Shown piece by piece: positions 44,261 through 57,195 of a stretch of 64,000 nucleotides of DNA. Position 1 is the first letter of the stretch; each line of letters starts with the position of its first letter. The notes under the pieces were generated by a model that was given only the letters and a program-made list of their open reading frames with translations, made no database searches and was not told the DNA's origin. Source of the stretch: Argopecten irradians (Eukaryota > Mollusca > Bivalvia > Pectinida > Pectinidae); the NCBI RefSeq assembly GCF_041381155.1, contig NC_091144.1:372001-436000 (forward strand), written 5' to 3'. The position numbers were made by a program, and so were the translations under genes.

Positions 44261-45446
44261 AAACATGAAAGAGGCCACTTATGTCGATTTCTTAAGTAGA
44301 ATTGATATTATGCATCCTTGTGGTACCATACAATGATAAGAATGATATTTTTCCAGATTACTCAGAATGCTTCACTTGAATTGACATCTTTTATCCTGGG
44401 AACATATTGGTCATTACAAATTAAAACCTGATCTTTATTCCACAATATTGACTGATCAATCTTTATGAGTTAAGTAGTTGTTACCTCTCTCGCTCAGTAC
44501 CTGCTGTCAGTAGCGTTATTAATTCCATATTACATGACAATACTCTTGTTAAATATTTGTGATAGAGTCAACAAAGTAAGTAGAGCACTTGATACTTGAA
44601 TTGTAGAAAAGACAATATCAGATCGTATCCACAGTACAATGAGACATTGACTCCGAAACCACAGTGTTCTGTAAATATTAACATTGTCCACGCGGAGTAT
44701 CCTTAGAGTACGGTATAGGAGAAAGCTAGTGGCTGTGTTAACATGACAGTTCTCTAATCATTCACAAAAAGTCTAGATAAATAAACCTTTGTGAATGTAA
44801 ACTAGATTATTATACCAACTAGTTTAAAGACAGAAGACTATTCTTGTTGGTTCAGCTAAACTTCACAAGGTTATATTGCCCGATAGATAGTAACAATGGA
44901 GTGAAAATCCCAAAAAGTCATTATAATATCTGAGTAGTAAGATACCAAAGTACAGTAATAGTGTTGTAAACGGATTGTAGCGGATAACGTTTTAAGGCTT
45001 TAGACCCTGTTTAAACTAGTGATTTTTGTATGTCTATATATCACTTCTTTGAAACACTTGAACATAACTTAGATGCAAAAAAGTATCTATGCACCTGTCT
45101 TCACCTTAGATATTTCTGTTGGCTTGTAGATTGTTGTATTTTTGTAAATTTAGACAAAATATGCAAATAAATGTATATTTCAATTTAATAAGTCCATATA
45201 TTCAGGACATACTTCTGTCACAAGATAATCATGTCATTATGTTTACTAGTGTTTATATGCATATAAGAATATGTTGTAGATAAATCACATTTACTCATAT
45301 CATCATATCTTAAATTGCCATTTACATATCGTTTCTAATTATAATGGTAATGATATGTTGAATGTTTGTTAATTTAGATTTTATTGAGTTATTATAATTT
45401 TTTAAAAGTAGGCCCCTAAGTCTGCTGAATTGCCAAAAGATAAACG

Positions 45447-45578
45447 CGTTAAATATTCCGGATAGCTAGCAAAATATAGATATGTAATTTGTAACTGTAC
45501 ATGTATCTCACTCGTTAAATATTCCGGATAGCTAGCAAAATGGAGATATGTACCTTGTAACTCTACAAGTATCTCACA
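45447..45578 (+). repeat. 66-bp tandem duplication
   Basis: Two copies beginning cgttaaatattccggatagc at 45447 and 45513, differing at a few bases. Confidence 0.85.
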
Positions 45579-46971
45579 GCATTTGTTTTCGTGAACATTC
45601 AGAATTTCAGCTACTCCACGTGCGATGCCATGTGCTACGGTCTACCATAAATATTTTACCAACGATGCTGTTAATATTATAATTAATTTTCGTTTTGAAA
45701 ATTTCCAATTTCCAACATTCATATGAAAAAAATACATTGATGCGCTTGTACATTGTAATAAAATACACTGTGGACCAATGAGCAATGAGGAATGGATCTC
45801 TGTAGAAGACTGAAGTATTCAAATTTAAATTTTTCTTCAAAATGAAATTGCCACAAGAAATATAAACATGTTATAATTGTAAACTGTGAAATAAAATGTT
45901 GTCAAGAAAGTGTTTAACTTTTAAAACCGAAGATAGGTCGCCACAAAAATGGGGTTGGATCACATATCAAGTTCCCTACATGTAAATGAATATAGATCCT
46001 CTGCCAGCGGAGGAGATGTGGTTGTAGATGTTTACAACTACGTTTAAAACGTACTTGTAATATCCATGTTTAATAAATGTGCTGTAGCACTTTTTGGGTG
46101 TCACTGGGTACGAGAATGAGTAAGACTATGACTCGACATTCCCTTGTGTCACTAACTTTTGATGGTATGTTAATGGCCTCTCTCTACTTGAGTCTTTAGA
46201 CTCCATCCGTCCCGGTTATGACAGTAAATGTATTTTAGGGACGACATGGATCAAACGGAACACTATTGTAACAGTTGACAATTCTATTGTCATGGCACCA
46301 ATTAGTCGGGATGAAATGTGACCCAACAATTGAATATTTTAATCGGTATTGTGATTTTTATTCAATTCAAGAATGATGTTTAGACAGGTAGCCTGATACT
46401 AGCCGAGGCGACAATCAAAACTTTGAAACCTACACGATGAAATAAGGCGTGGTAGGCCCCGGCCTGAAGGTATGGACACCAACGTTGTTCTGTACATTTA
46501 GATTATATCAATGGGGAGGAATGTAACACAGACTGTCATTTCATGTTTAACGAACAATATCTGGTTTCATATTCACCTGTAAAGTTAAACGTGTTTATTG
46601 TTGGTGGTATGGCTGTCGACAATTGTTATATAGAACTCCTAAAAGACAGTTCGGCTGCACTGTGAATTAAAGCGATTCGATATAACAAAGCGCCATACTA
46701 ATAGAGAAAGGCACAATGGCGCGCGGCACATCGGTGGTCAGGAGGTCAGGTTCTGAAACGATATTAATAAAACAGCAAACTGCTTATTAAATAATGTTTT
46801 TATAAAAGTTTTTATATTATAGTAATAAGTTCGATAATTCCCTTTTATGATGATGATAATACGATAGGTCTACTACAAAGTACCATTGAAGTATTGACAG
46901 TGACTACCAACGTCCAGAAACACGAGGAGCAATCTTCTATTGTACCATGGAATGAGCTAAACCATTGACCT

Positions 46972-47399
46972 AAACCATGTAGAATATTAATTAAACCGTG
47001 TAGAATACAAATTTAACTGTGTAGAATATTAACTGTGTAGAATATTAACTGAACGGTGTAGAATATTAATTAAGCCGTGTAGAATATTAATTAAACTGTG
47101 TAGAATAAAAACTTAACTGTGTAGAATATTAACTGAACCGTGTAGAATATCAAAAAAACGTGTAGAATATTAATTAAACCGTGAAGAATACAAAGTAAAC
47201 TGTGTAGAATATTAACTGAACCGTGTAGAATATTAATTCAACCGTGAAGAATATTAATTAAACCGTGTAGAATATTAATTAAACCGTGTTGAATATTAAT
47301 TAAACCGTGTAGAATACAAACTTAAATGTGTAGAACATTCATTAAACAGTGTAGAATATTAAATAAACCGTGTACAATATTAATCAAACTTTGTAAAAC
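46972..47399 (+). repeat. ~22-bp tandem repeat, about 19 units
   Basis: Units of the form aaaccgtgtagaatattaatt with scattered substitutions and length changes. It abuts the 54-bp array. Confidence 0.85.
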
Positions 47400-47403
47400 A
47401 TTA

Positions 47404-50400
47404 TAAGAGTTTTATTTAACAGTTAAAGCAAGTAAATAAGTTGTCTTTCCTTAGTTACTGTAGTTTTATTTAACAGTTATAACAATAAACAGTTGTTTTC
47501 TAGTTAATTTAACAGTATAACACATAAAAGTTGTCTTTCCCTTAGTTACTGTTGTTTTATTTAACAGTTATAACACATAAACAGATTGTCTTTCCTTAGT
47601 TACTGTTGTTTTATTTAACAGTTATAACACATAAACAGGTTGTCTTTCCTTAGTTACTGTTGTTTTATTTAACAGTTATAACACATAAACAGGTTGTCTT
47701 TCCTTAGTTACTGTTGTTTTATTTAACAGTTATAACAAGTAAATAGGTTGTCTTTCCTTAGTTACTGTTGTTTTATTTAACAGTTATAACACATAAACAG
47801 GTTGTCTTTCCTTAGTTACTGTTGTTTTATTTAACAGTTATTAAACATTGTCTTTCCTAGTTACTGTGTTTTATTTAACATTATAACACATAAACAGGTT
47901 GTCTTTCCTTAGTTACTGTTGTTTTATTTAACAGTTATAACACATAAACAGGTTGTCTTTCCTTAGTTACTGTTGTTTTATTTAACAGTTATAACACATA
48001 AACAGGTTGTCTTTCCTTAGTTACTGTTGTTTTATTTAACAGTTATAACACATAAACAGGTTGTCTTTCCTTAGTTACTGTTGTTTTATTTAACAGTTAT
48101 AACACATAAACAGGTTGTCTTTCCTTAGTTACTGTTGTTTTATTTAACAGTTATAACACATAAACAGGTTGTCTTTCCTTAGTTACTGTTGTTGTTTTAT
48201 TTAACAGTTTATAACAATAAACAGGTTGTCTTTCCTAGTTACTGTTGTTTTATTTAACAGTTATAACACATAAACAGGTTGTCTTTCCTTAGTTACTGTT
48301 GTTTTATTTAACAGTTATAACACATAAACAGGTTGTCTTTCCTTAGTTACTGTTGTTTTATTTAACAGTTATAACAAGTAAACAGGTTGTCTTTCCTTAG
48401 TTACTGTTGTTTTATTTAACAGTTATAACACATAAACAGGTTGTCTTTCCTTAGTTACTGTTGTTTTATTTAACAGTTATAACACATAAACAGGTTGTCT
48501 TTCCTTAGTTACTGTTGTTTTATTTAACAGTTATAACACATAAACAGGTTGTCTTTTCTTAGTTACTGTTGTTTTATTTAACAGTTATAACACATAAACA
48601 GGTTGTCTTTCCCTAGTTACTGTTGTTTTATTTAACAATTATAACACATAAACAGGTTGTCTTTCATTAGTTACTGTTGTTTTATTTAACAGTTAAAACA
48701 CATAAACAGGTTGTCTTTCCTTAGTTACTGTTGTTTTATTTAACAGTTATAACACATAAACAGGTTGTCTTTCCTTAGTTACTGTTGTTTTATTTAACAG
48801 TTATAACACATAAACAGGTTGTCTTTCCTTAGTTACTGTTGTTTTATTTAACAGTTATAACACATAAACAGGTTGTCTTCCCTTAGTTACTGTTGTTTTA
48901 TTTAACAGTTATAACACATAAACAGGTTGTCTTTCCTTAGTTACTGTTGTTTTATTTAACAGTTATAACACATAAACAGGTTGTCTTTCCTTAGTTACTG
49001 TTGTTTTATTTAACAGTTATAACACATAAACAGGTTGTCTTTCCTTAGTTACTGTTGTTTTATTTAACAGTTATAACACATAAACAGGTTGTCTTTCCTT
49101 AGTTACTGTTGTTTTATTTAACAGTTATAACACATAAACAGGTTGTCTTTCCTTAGTTACTGTTGTTTTATTTAACAGTTATAACACATAAACAGGTTGT
49201 CTTTCCTTAGTTACTGTTGTTTTATTTAACAGTTATAACACATAAACAGGTTGTCTTTCCTTAGTTACTGTTGTTTTATTTAACAGTTATAACACATAAA
49301 CAGGTTGTCTTTCCTTAGTTACTGTTGTTTTATTTAACAGTTATAACACATAAACAGGTTGTCTTTCCTTAGTTACTGTTGTTTTATTTAACAGTTATAA
49401 CAAGTAAACAGGTTGTCTTTCCTTAGTTACTGTTGTTTTATTTAACAGTTAAAACAAGTAAACAGGTTGTCTTTCCTTAGTTACTGTTGTTTTATTTAAC
49501 AGTTATAACAAGTAAACAGGTTGTCTTTCCTTAGTTACTGTTGTTTTATTTAACAGTTATAACACATAAACAGGTTGTCTTTCCTTAGTTACTGTTGTTT
49601 TATTTAACAGTTATAACAAGTAAACAGGTTGTCTTTCCTTAGTTACTGTTGTTTTATTTAACAGTTATAACAAGTAAACAGGTTGTCTTTCCTTAGTTAC
49701 TGTTGTTTTATTTAACAGTTATAACACATACACAGGTTGTCTTTCCTTAGTTACTGTTGTTTTATTTAACAGTTATAACACATAAACAGGTTGTCTTTCC
49801 TTAGTTACTGTTGTTTTATTTAACAGTTATAACACATAAACAGGTTGTCTTTCCTTAGTTACTGTTGTTTTATTTAACAGTTATAACACATAAACAGGTT
49901 GTCTTTCCTTAGTTACTGTTGTTTTATTTAACAGTTATAACAAGTAAACAGGTTGTCTTTCCTTAGTTACTGTTGTTTTATTTAACAGTTATAACACATA
50001 AACAGGTTGTCTTTCCTTAGTTACTGTTGTTTTATTTAACAGTTATAACAAGTAAACAGGTTGTCTTTCCTTAGTTACTGTTGTTTTATTTAACAGTTAT
50101 AACACATAAACAGGTTGTCTTTCCTTAGTTACTGTTGTTTTATTTAACAGTTATAACAAGTAAACAGGTTGTCTTTCCTTAGTTACTGTTGTTTTATTTA
50201 ACAGTTATAACACATAAACAGGTTGTCTTTCCTTAGTTACTGTTGTTTTATTTAACAGTTATAACACATAAACAGGTTGTCTTTCCTTAGTTACTGTTGT
50301 TTTATTTAACAGTTATAACACATAAACAGGTTGTCTTTCCTTAGTTACTGTTGTTTTATTTAACAGTTTATAACACATAAACAGGTTGTCTTTCCTTAGT

Positions 50401-53400
50401 TACTGTTGTTTTATTTAACAGTTATAACACATAAACAGGTTGTCTTTCCTTAGTTACTGTTGTTTTATTTAACAGTTATAACAAGTAAACAGGTTGTCTT
50501 TCCTTAGTTACTGTTGTTTTTTATTTAACAGTTAATAACACATAAACAGGTTGTCTTTCCTTAGTTACTGTTGTTTTATTTAACAGTTATAACAAGTAAA
50601 CAGGTTGTCTTTCCTTAGTTACTGTTGTTTTATTTAACAGTTATAACACATAAACAGGTTGTCTTTCCTTAGTTACTGTTGTTTTATTTAACAGTTATAA
50701 CAGTAAAAGGTTGTCTTTCCTTAGTTACTGTTGTTTTATTTAACAGTTATAACAAAACAGGTTGTCTTTCCTTAGTTACTGTTGTTTTATTTAACAGTTA
50801 TAAACAAAACAGGTTGTCTTTCCTTAGTTACTGTTGTTTTATTTAACAGTTATAACAAGTAAACAGGTTGTCTTTCCTTAGTTACTGTTGTTTTATTTAA
50901 CAGTTATAACACATAAACAGGTTGTCTTTCCTTAGTTACTGTTGTTTTATTTAACAGTTATAACACATAAACAGGTTGTCTTTCCTTAGTTACTGTTGTT
51001 TTTATTTAACAGTTATAACAAATAAACAGGTTGTCTTTCCTTAGTTACTGTTGTTTTATTTAACAGTTATAACACATAAACAGGTTGTCTTTCCTTAGTT
51101 ACTGTTGTTTTATTTAACAGTTATAACAAGTAAACAGGTTGTCTTTCCTTAGTTACTGTTGTTTTATTTAACAGTTATAACACATAAACAGGTTGTCTTT
51201 CCTTAGTTACTGTTGTTTTATTTAACAGTTATAACACATAAACAGGTTGTCTTTCCTTAGTTACTGTTGTTTTATTTAACAGTTATAACACATAAACAGG
51301 TTGTCTTTCCTTAGTTACTGTTGTTTTATTTAACATTTATAACACATAAACAGGTTGTCTTTCCTTAGTTACTGTTGTTTTATTTAACAGTTATAACACA
51401 TAAACAGGTTGTCTTTCCTTAGTTACTGTTGTTTTATTTAACAGTTATAACACATAAACAGGTTGTCTTTCCTTAGTTACTGTTGTTTTATTTAACAGTT
51501 AAAACAAGGAAACAGGTTGTCTTTCCTTAGTTACTGTTGTTTTATTTAACAGTTATAACAAGTAAACAGGTTGTCTTTCCTTAGTTACTGTTGTTTTATT
51601 TAACAGTTATAACACATAAACAGGTTGTCTTTCCTTAGTTACTGTTGTTTTATTTAACAGTTATAACACATAAACAGGTTGTCTTTCCTTAGTTACTGTT
51701 GTTTTATTTAACAGTTATAACAAGTAAACAGGTTGTCTTTCCTTAGTTACTGTTGTTTTATTTAACAGTTATAACACATAAACAGGTTGTCTTTCCTTAG
51801 TTACTGTTGTTTTATTTAACAGTTATAACACATAAACAGGTTGTCTTTCCTTAGTTACTGTTGTTTTTATTTAACAGTTATAACACATAAACAGGTTGTC
51901 TTTCCTTAGTTACTGTTGTTTTATTTAACAGTTATAACAAGTAAACAGGTTGTCTTTCCTTAGTTACTGTTGTTTTATTTAACAGTTATAACAAGTAAAC
52001 AGGTTGTCTTTCCTTAGTTACTGTTGTTTTATTTAACAGTTATAACACATAAACAGGTTGTCTTTCCTTAGTTACTGTTGTTTTATTTAACAGTTATAAC
52101 ACATAAACAGGTTGTCTTTCCTTAGTTACTGTTGTTTTATTTAACAGTTTATAACAGTTGTTCGTTACTTAAACACATAAACAGGTTGTCTTTCCTTAGT
52201 TACTGTTGTTTTATTTAACAGTTATAACAAGTAAACAGGTTGTCTTTCCTTAGTTACTGTTGTTTTATTTAACAGTTTATAACACATAAACAGGTTGTCT
52301 TTCCTTAGTTACTGTTGTTTTATTTAACAGTTATAACACATAAACAGGTTGTCTTTCCTTAGTTACTGTTGTTTTATTTAACAGTTATAACACATAAACA
52401 GGTTGTCTTTCCTTAGTTACTGTTGTTTTATTTAACATTTTAAACAGTTATGTGTTTTATTTAACAGTTATAAACAGGTTGTCTTTCCTTAGTTACTGTT
52501 GTTTTTTATTTAACAGTTATAACACATAAACAGGTTGTCTTTCCTTAGTTACTGTTGTTTTATTTAACAGTTATAACACATAAACAGGTTGTCTTTCCTT
52601 AGTTACTGTTGTTTTATTTAACAGTTATAACACATAAACAGGTTGTCTTTCCTTAGTTACTGTTGTTTTATTTAACAGTTATAACAAGTAAACAGGTTGT
52701 CTTTCCTTAGTTACTGTTGTTTTATTTAACAGTTATAACACATAAACAGGTTGTCTTTCCTTAGTTACTGTTGTTTTATTTAACAGTTATAACACATAAA
52801 CAGGTTGTCTTTCCTTAGTTACTGTTGTTTTATTTAACAGTTATAACAAGTAAACAGGTTGTCTTTCCTTAGTTACTGTTGTTTTATTTAACAGTTATAA
52901 CAACATAAACAGGTTGTCTTTCCTTAGTTACTGTTGTTTTATTTAACAGTTATAACACATAAACAGTGTTTTGTTCTTTTTTCTTATTAGTTGTCTTTCC
53001 TTAGTTACTGTTGTTTTATTTAACAGTTATAACAATAAACAGGTTGTCTTTCCTTAGTTACTGTTGTTTTATTTAACAGTTATAACACATAAACAGGTTG
53101 TCTTTCCTTAGTTACTGTTGTTTTTTATAACAATAACAGGTTGTCTTTCCTTAGTTACTGTTGTTTTATTTAACAGTTATAACACATACACAGGTTGTCT
53201 TTCCTTAGTTACTGTTGTTTTATTTAACAGTTATAACAAGTAAAGGGTTGTCTTTCCTTAGTTACTGTTGTTTTATTTAACAGTTATAACACATAAACAG
53301 GTTGTCTTTCCTTAGTTACTGTTGTTTTATTTAACAGTTATAAACATAAACAGGTTGTCTTTCCTTAGTTACTGTTGTTTTATTTAACAGTTATAACACA

Positions 53401-54235
53401 TAAACAGGTTGTCTTTCCTTAGTTACTGTTGTTTTATTTAACAGTTATAACAAGTAAACAGGTTGTCTTTCCTTAGTTACTGTTGTTTTATTTAACAGTT
53501 TATAACACATAAACAGGTTGTCTTTCCTTAGTTACTGTTGTTTTATTTAACAGTTATAACACATAAACAGGTTGTCTTTCCTTAGTTACTGTTGTTTTAT
53601 TTAACAGTTATAACAATAAACAGGTTGTCTTTCCTGTTGTTTTATTTAGTTACTGTTGTCTTTCTTTTAGTTGTTTATTTAACAGTTATAACACATAAAC
53701 AGGTTGTCTTTCCTTAGTTACTGTTGTTTTATTTAACAGTTATAACAAGTAAATAGGTTGTCTTTCCTTAGTTACTGTTGTTTTATTTAACAGTTATAAC
53801 ACATAAACAGGTTGTCTTTCCTTAGTTACTGTTGTTTTATTTAACAGTTATAACACATAAACAGGTTGTCTTTCCTTAGTTACTGTTGTTTTATTTAACA
53901 GTTATAACAAGTAACAGGGTTGTCTTTCCTTAGTTACTGTTGTTTTATTTAACAGTTATAACACATAAACAGGTTGTCTTTCCTTAGTTACTGTTGTTTT
54001 ATTTAACAGTTATAACACATACACAGGTTGTCTTTCCTTAGTTACTGTTGTTTTATTTAACAGTTATAACAAGTAAAGGGGTTGTCTTTCCTTAGTTACT
54101 GTTGTTTTATTTAACAGTTATAACACATAAACAGGTTGTCTTTCCTTAGTTACTGTTGTTTTATTTAACAGTTATAACAAGTAAAGGGGTTGTCTTTCCT
54201 TAGTTACTGTTGTTTTATTTAACACTTATAACAAG
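47404..54235 (+). repeat. 54-bp minisatellite, about 126 units
   Basis: Consensus ggttgtctttccttagttac, tgttgttttatttaacagtt, ataacacataaaca (54 bp). Units are nearly identical over almost 7 kb; the main variation is 'cacat' versus 'caagt' near the end of each unit. Each contains a pyrimidine-rich tract followed by TTTAACAG, which looks like a splice acceptor on the coding strand of Vax. The array ends 182 bp before the homeobox exon. Confidence 0.95.
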
Positions 54236-54417
54236 TTTTCTATCTATACTTTATAATTACATTTGTTCTTTTTCTTCTTTATTTTACTTTTACTCCTTTT
54301 TCTAAATTCAATTTCTCTTTTTTTTTTTTTTACTCAGTATACTTGAATTTCTTAATGAGTTAAATCAGTATTGTATACTGTCCATGTCATAACTGATTCC
54401 GCTTGTTTGTTTCCCAG
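54236..54417 (+). other. End of Vax intron 1 with pyrimidine tracts and acceptor
   Basis: Two long T/C tracts (about 54,260-54,305 and 54,315-54,333) and the true acceptor ttgtttgtttcccag ending at 54417. Confidence 0.7.
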
Positions 54418-54605
54418 ATTCCAATGGCGTTGTGAAGGAGTTAGTGTTCCCTAAAGCGCTGGATCTGGACCGTCCGAAGCGGGCGAGGACAACATTCTCC
54501 CCGGAACAGTTGTACCAACTGGAGAGAGAGTTCCAGCATAACCAATACCTAGTAGGGAAGGAACGCACGGAACTCTCCAAAAAGTTACACCTCTCGGAAA
54601 CACAG
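54418..54605 (+). CDS. Vax: Vax homeobox gene, exon 2 (homeodomain residues 1-44)
   Basis: Codes for [20 protein letters not shown], then [20 protein letters not shown] and so on to LHLSETQ. The '[15 protein letters not shown]' hallmark of Vax proteins is matched as [15 protein letters not shown], and the helices carry Vax residues (EQLYxLExEFQxxQY, V/LGxERTEL, LxLSETQ). With exon 1 and exon 3 the protein is 165 residues, homeodomain 64-123. The exon ends cleanly after codon 107 with donor GTACGT at 54606, the homeodomain 44/45 intron position also used in vertebrate VAX. Vax proteins are nuclear transcription factors of anterior neural and eye tissue in vertebrates; expression here is unknown. 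Confidence 0.95.
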
Positions 54606-54793
54606 GTACGTGGTTACTTATCAGTCTTAAATATAAAACCTTATTTGACCCAAATAACGTTTCCTGTTGTACTATTTTCTATATCTAGTAACAATAATAA
54701 TCGTATTTGTATGTTCTCCTTTTGCGGATTCCAAACAACTAAATGTGGCATGTTAAAATATAACTGATACACTTTTCTGTTTAATATTTCTAG

Positions 54794-54970
54794 GTGAAAG
54801 TCTGGTTCCAGAACAGAAGGACGAAATACAAGCGAGACAGAGGTCGCGAGGCGGAAGTCAGTGACAGCAAGGCGGAGAGTTTGGCAGCATGTAATATATT
54901 AAGGATTCTACAGAACCGGGCACCAACTTATCCCACTCCTCTCCTCTCTACATACAACTACCCATATTGA
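54794..54970 (+). CDS. Vax: Vax homeobox gene, exon 3 (recognition helix and C-terminus)
   Basis: After a 188-bp intron (acceptor atatttctag ending 54793) this exon encodes VKVWFQNRRTKYKRDRGRE, with Gln at homeodomain position 50 and Asn at 51, then ESLAACNILRILQNRAP. The last part is the Vax signature seen in vertebrates as ...SNVLRLLEQG. The protein ends soon after (TYPTPLLSTYNYPY, TGA at 54968-54970), leaving about 42 residues after the homeodomain; vertebrate VAX proteins are much longer here. The final six codons are themselves the first copy of the downstream tandem repeat, so the present C-terminus may have been made by repeat expansion. Confidence 0.95.
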   Translation: MKVWFQNRRTKYKRDRGREAEVSDSKAESLAACNILRILQNRAPTYPTPLLSTYNYPY

Positions 54971-55170
54971 TGACGTCACAACCCAACAACAATCCATACT
55001 GATGACGTCACAGCCCTACAACAATCCCTACTGATGACGTCACAACCCAACAACAATCCATACTGATGAACTCACAACCCTACAACTACCCATACTGATG
55101 ACTTCACAACCTTACAACAATCCTAACTGATGACGTCAAAACTCTACAAGTATCCATACTGATGACGTCA
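54943..55170 (+). repeat. ~32-bp tandem repeat with CRE sites, overlapping the Vax stop
   Basis: Six to seven units of the type ctacaactacccatactgat + gacgtcacaaccc. The first unit is in the coding end of Vax. Five units keep an intact TGACGTCA palindrome; two have lost it (tgaactcac, tgacttcac). Confidence 0.85.
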
Positions 55171-56225
55171 CCCTACCCTTTATTATTTATTACATATTTT
55201 CAGTTTTTTATCATTTGGCTATAGACGGCTACTTGTTCTGACATAGTATAATTTGATCATTTAATATTAAAACAAACACTATATTATTTTATGGATATAC
55301 TAGATTTACTTAAGGAATATATTTACATTTCCGTTTTCTTTTTGCTATATAACCTTACCAACTGCGAAATCGTTTACACTTGCGTAAACGCAGTGGTTGC
55401 CGCGCAAGAATATACACACCAGAACACTGAACACTTCCGCAAGTAGTGTGAATGCGCATTCGATTAGGCCTATTGTATCTGTATTGACAAATCTTCAATA
55501 TAATGCATGTATAAATGTAATGTTAATCTTAAATAATATATCAGAAAATAATTCTTTTTAACAAATATTGTACAAAAAGGGATGAAAAAAGATAAAGTTA
55601 TTGTGGAACTATATTTTGTGTACCTTCTGAATTTGATAACATTTCCCGCCAAATTGAAGCTAGCCGTTCCGGGATTCCGTCAAATGGCCGACTGTCCCAA
55701 CAATTGTATGAAATGGTCGCTCGAAATGTAATTATCAGATATTTCAACATGACGCCCTAACGCACGTCATTTAAAATATCTGTACAAAATTGCAGTTTAC
55801 ACACCAGTAAATAACAAAAAAATAAAAATCATTCTTTAGGTAAATAGTCACGATTTGCATACAACGTCAGCCGTTTTTATATAAATAGAAGACATAAAAT
55901 GTCAACTGTATCACTAAATTTATAAATATCTGGTTAACCGTAGTACACAGTTTTGAAATTGTTCAGATATTTATTGGGTGCCAGTGACCGTTTTAAATTC
56001 ACTAACTTGTTAACAGGCAAACAACTTCACCCTAATACTACCCTTACTGGGCCAAGTTTCAAGAACATTCCTTGACTCTAAAGAATTCTTTAACTTAAAT
56101 TCCCTCATAGAAAAGCATTTCAAAAAATCATCTTAGCCTTCCTTAATATATGTAAAGCTTTCCTATGGAAAATGTTAAGTTGAGAGATTCCTCCCATTTA
56201 AGGAATGTCTATGAAACCTGGCTCT
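55171..56225. other. Vax 3' flank, no gene recognised
   Basis: AT-rich, probably 3' UTR and intergenic. No canonical poly-A hexamer stands out near the stop codon. Confidence 0.4.
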
Positions 56226-57195
56226 GATTACGTTACCACACTACAATCAACTACCGCTGATAACGACGTCATAACCCTACAACTATCCTTACTGATAACG
56301 TCACAGCACTACAACTACCGCTGATAACGACGTTATAACCCTACAACTATCCTTACTGATGACGTCACAGCACTACAACTACCGCTGATAACGACGCCAT
56401 AATCATACAACTACCCTTACTGATGACGTCACAACACTACAACTACCACTGATAACGACGTCATAACTCTACAACTAACCTTTCTGATGACGTCACAACA
56501 TTACAACTACCGCTGATAACGACGTCATAACTCTACAACTAACCTTTCTGATGACGTCACAACATTACAACTACCGCTGATAACGACGTCATAACTCTAC
56601 AACTAACCTTTCTGATGACGTCACAACACTACAACTACCACTGATAACGACGTCATAACTCTACAACTAACCTTTCTGATGACGTCACAACATTACAACT
56701 ACCGCTGATAACGACGTCATAACTCTACAACTAACCTTTCTGATGACGTCACAACATTACAACTACCGCTGATAACGACGTCATAATCATACAACTACCC
56801 TTACTGATGACGTCACAACACTACAACTACCACTGATAACGACGTCATAACTCTACAACTAACCTTTCTGATGACGTCACAACATTACAACTACCGCTGA
56901 TAACGACGTCATAACTCTACAACTAACCTTTCTGATGACGTCACAACATTACAACTACCACTGATAACGACTGATAACGAAGACATAACACTATAACTAA
57001 CCAAAATGATGACTCACAGCACTACAACTACCACTGATAAACGACGTCATCAAAAACCTACAACTATCCTTGCTGATGACGTCACAGCATTCCAACTACC
57101 TCTGATAACGACGTTTTAGCCCTACAACTACCCCCTAGTGATGACGTCACACGAACATTAAAACTACCACTGATAACGACGTCATAACTATATAT
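56226..57195 (+). repeat. 64-bp dimeric repeat with CRE sites, about 15 units
   Basis: Dimer of two ~32-bp monomers: ctgatgacgtcacaacatta+caactaccg and ctgataacgacgtcataact+ctacaactaacc. The first carries TGACGTCA, the second CGACGTCA. Related to the monomeric repeat at the Vax stop codon. I count about twelve TGACGTCA sites. Confidence 0.9.

Larger units (their letters stand above)
42100..54417 (+). other. Vax intron 1 (12.3 kb), satellite-filled
   Basis: GT at 42100-42101 and AG at 54416-54417 (ttgtttgtttcccag). It contains four tandem arrays: 70-bp units (43,840-44,260), a 66-bp duplication (45,447-45,578), 22-bp units (46,972-47,399) and 54-bp units (47,404-54,235). Stretches 42,100-43,840, 44,260-45,440 and 45,580-46,970 show no exon or element I can name. 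Confidence 0.8.
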
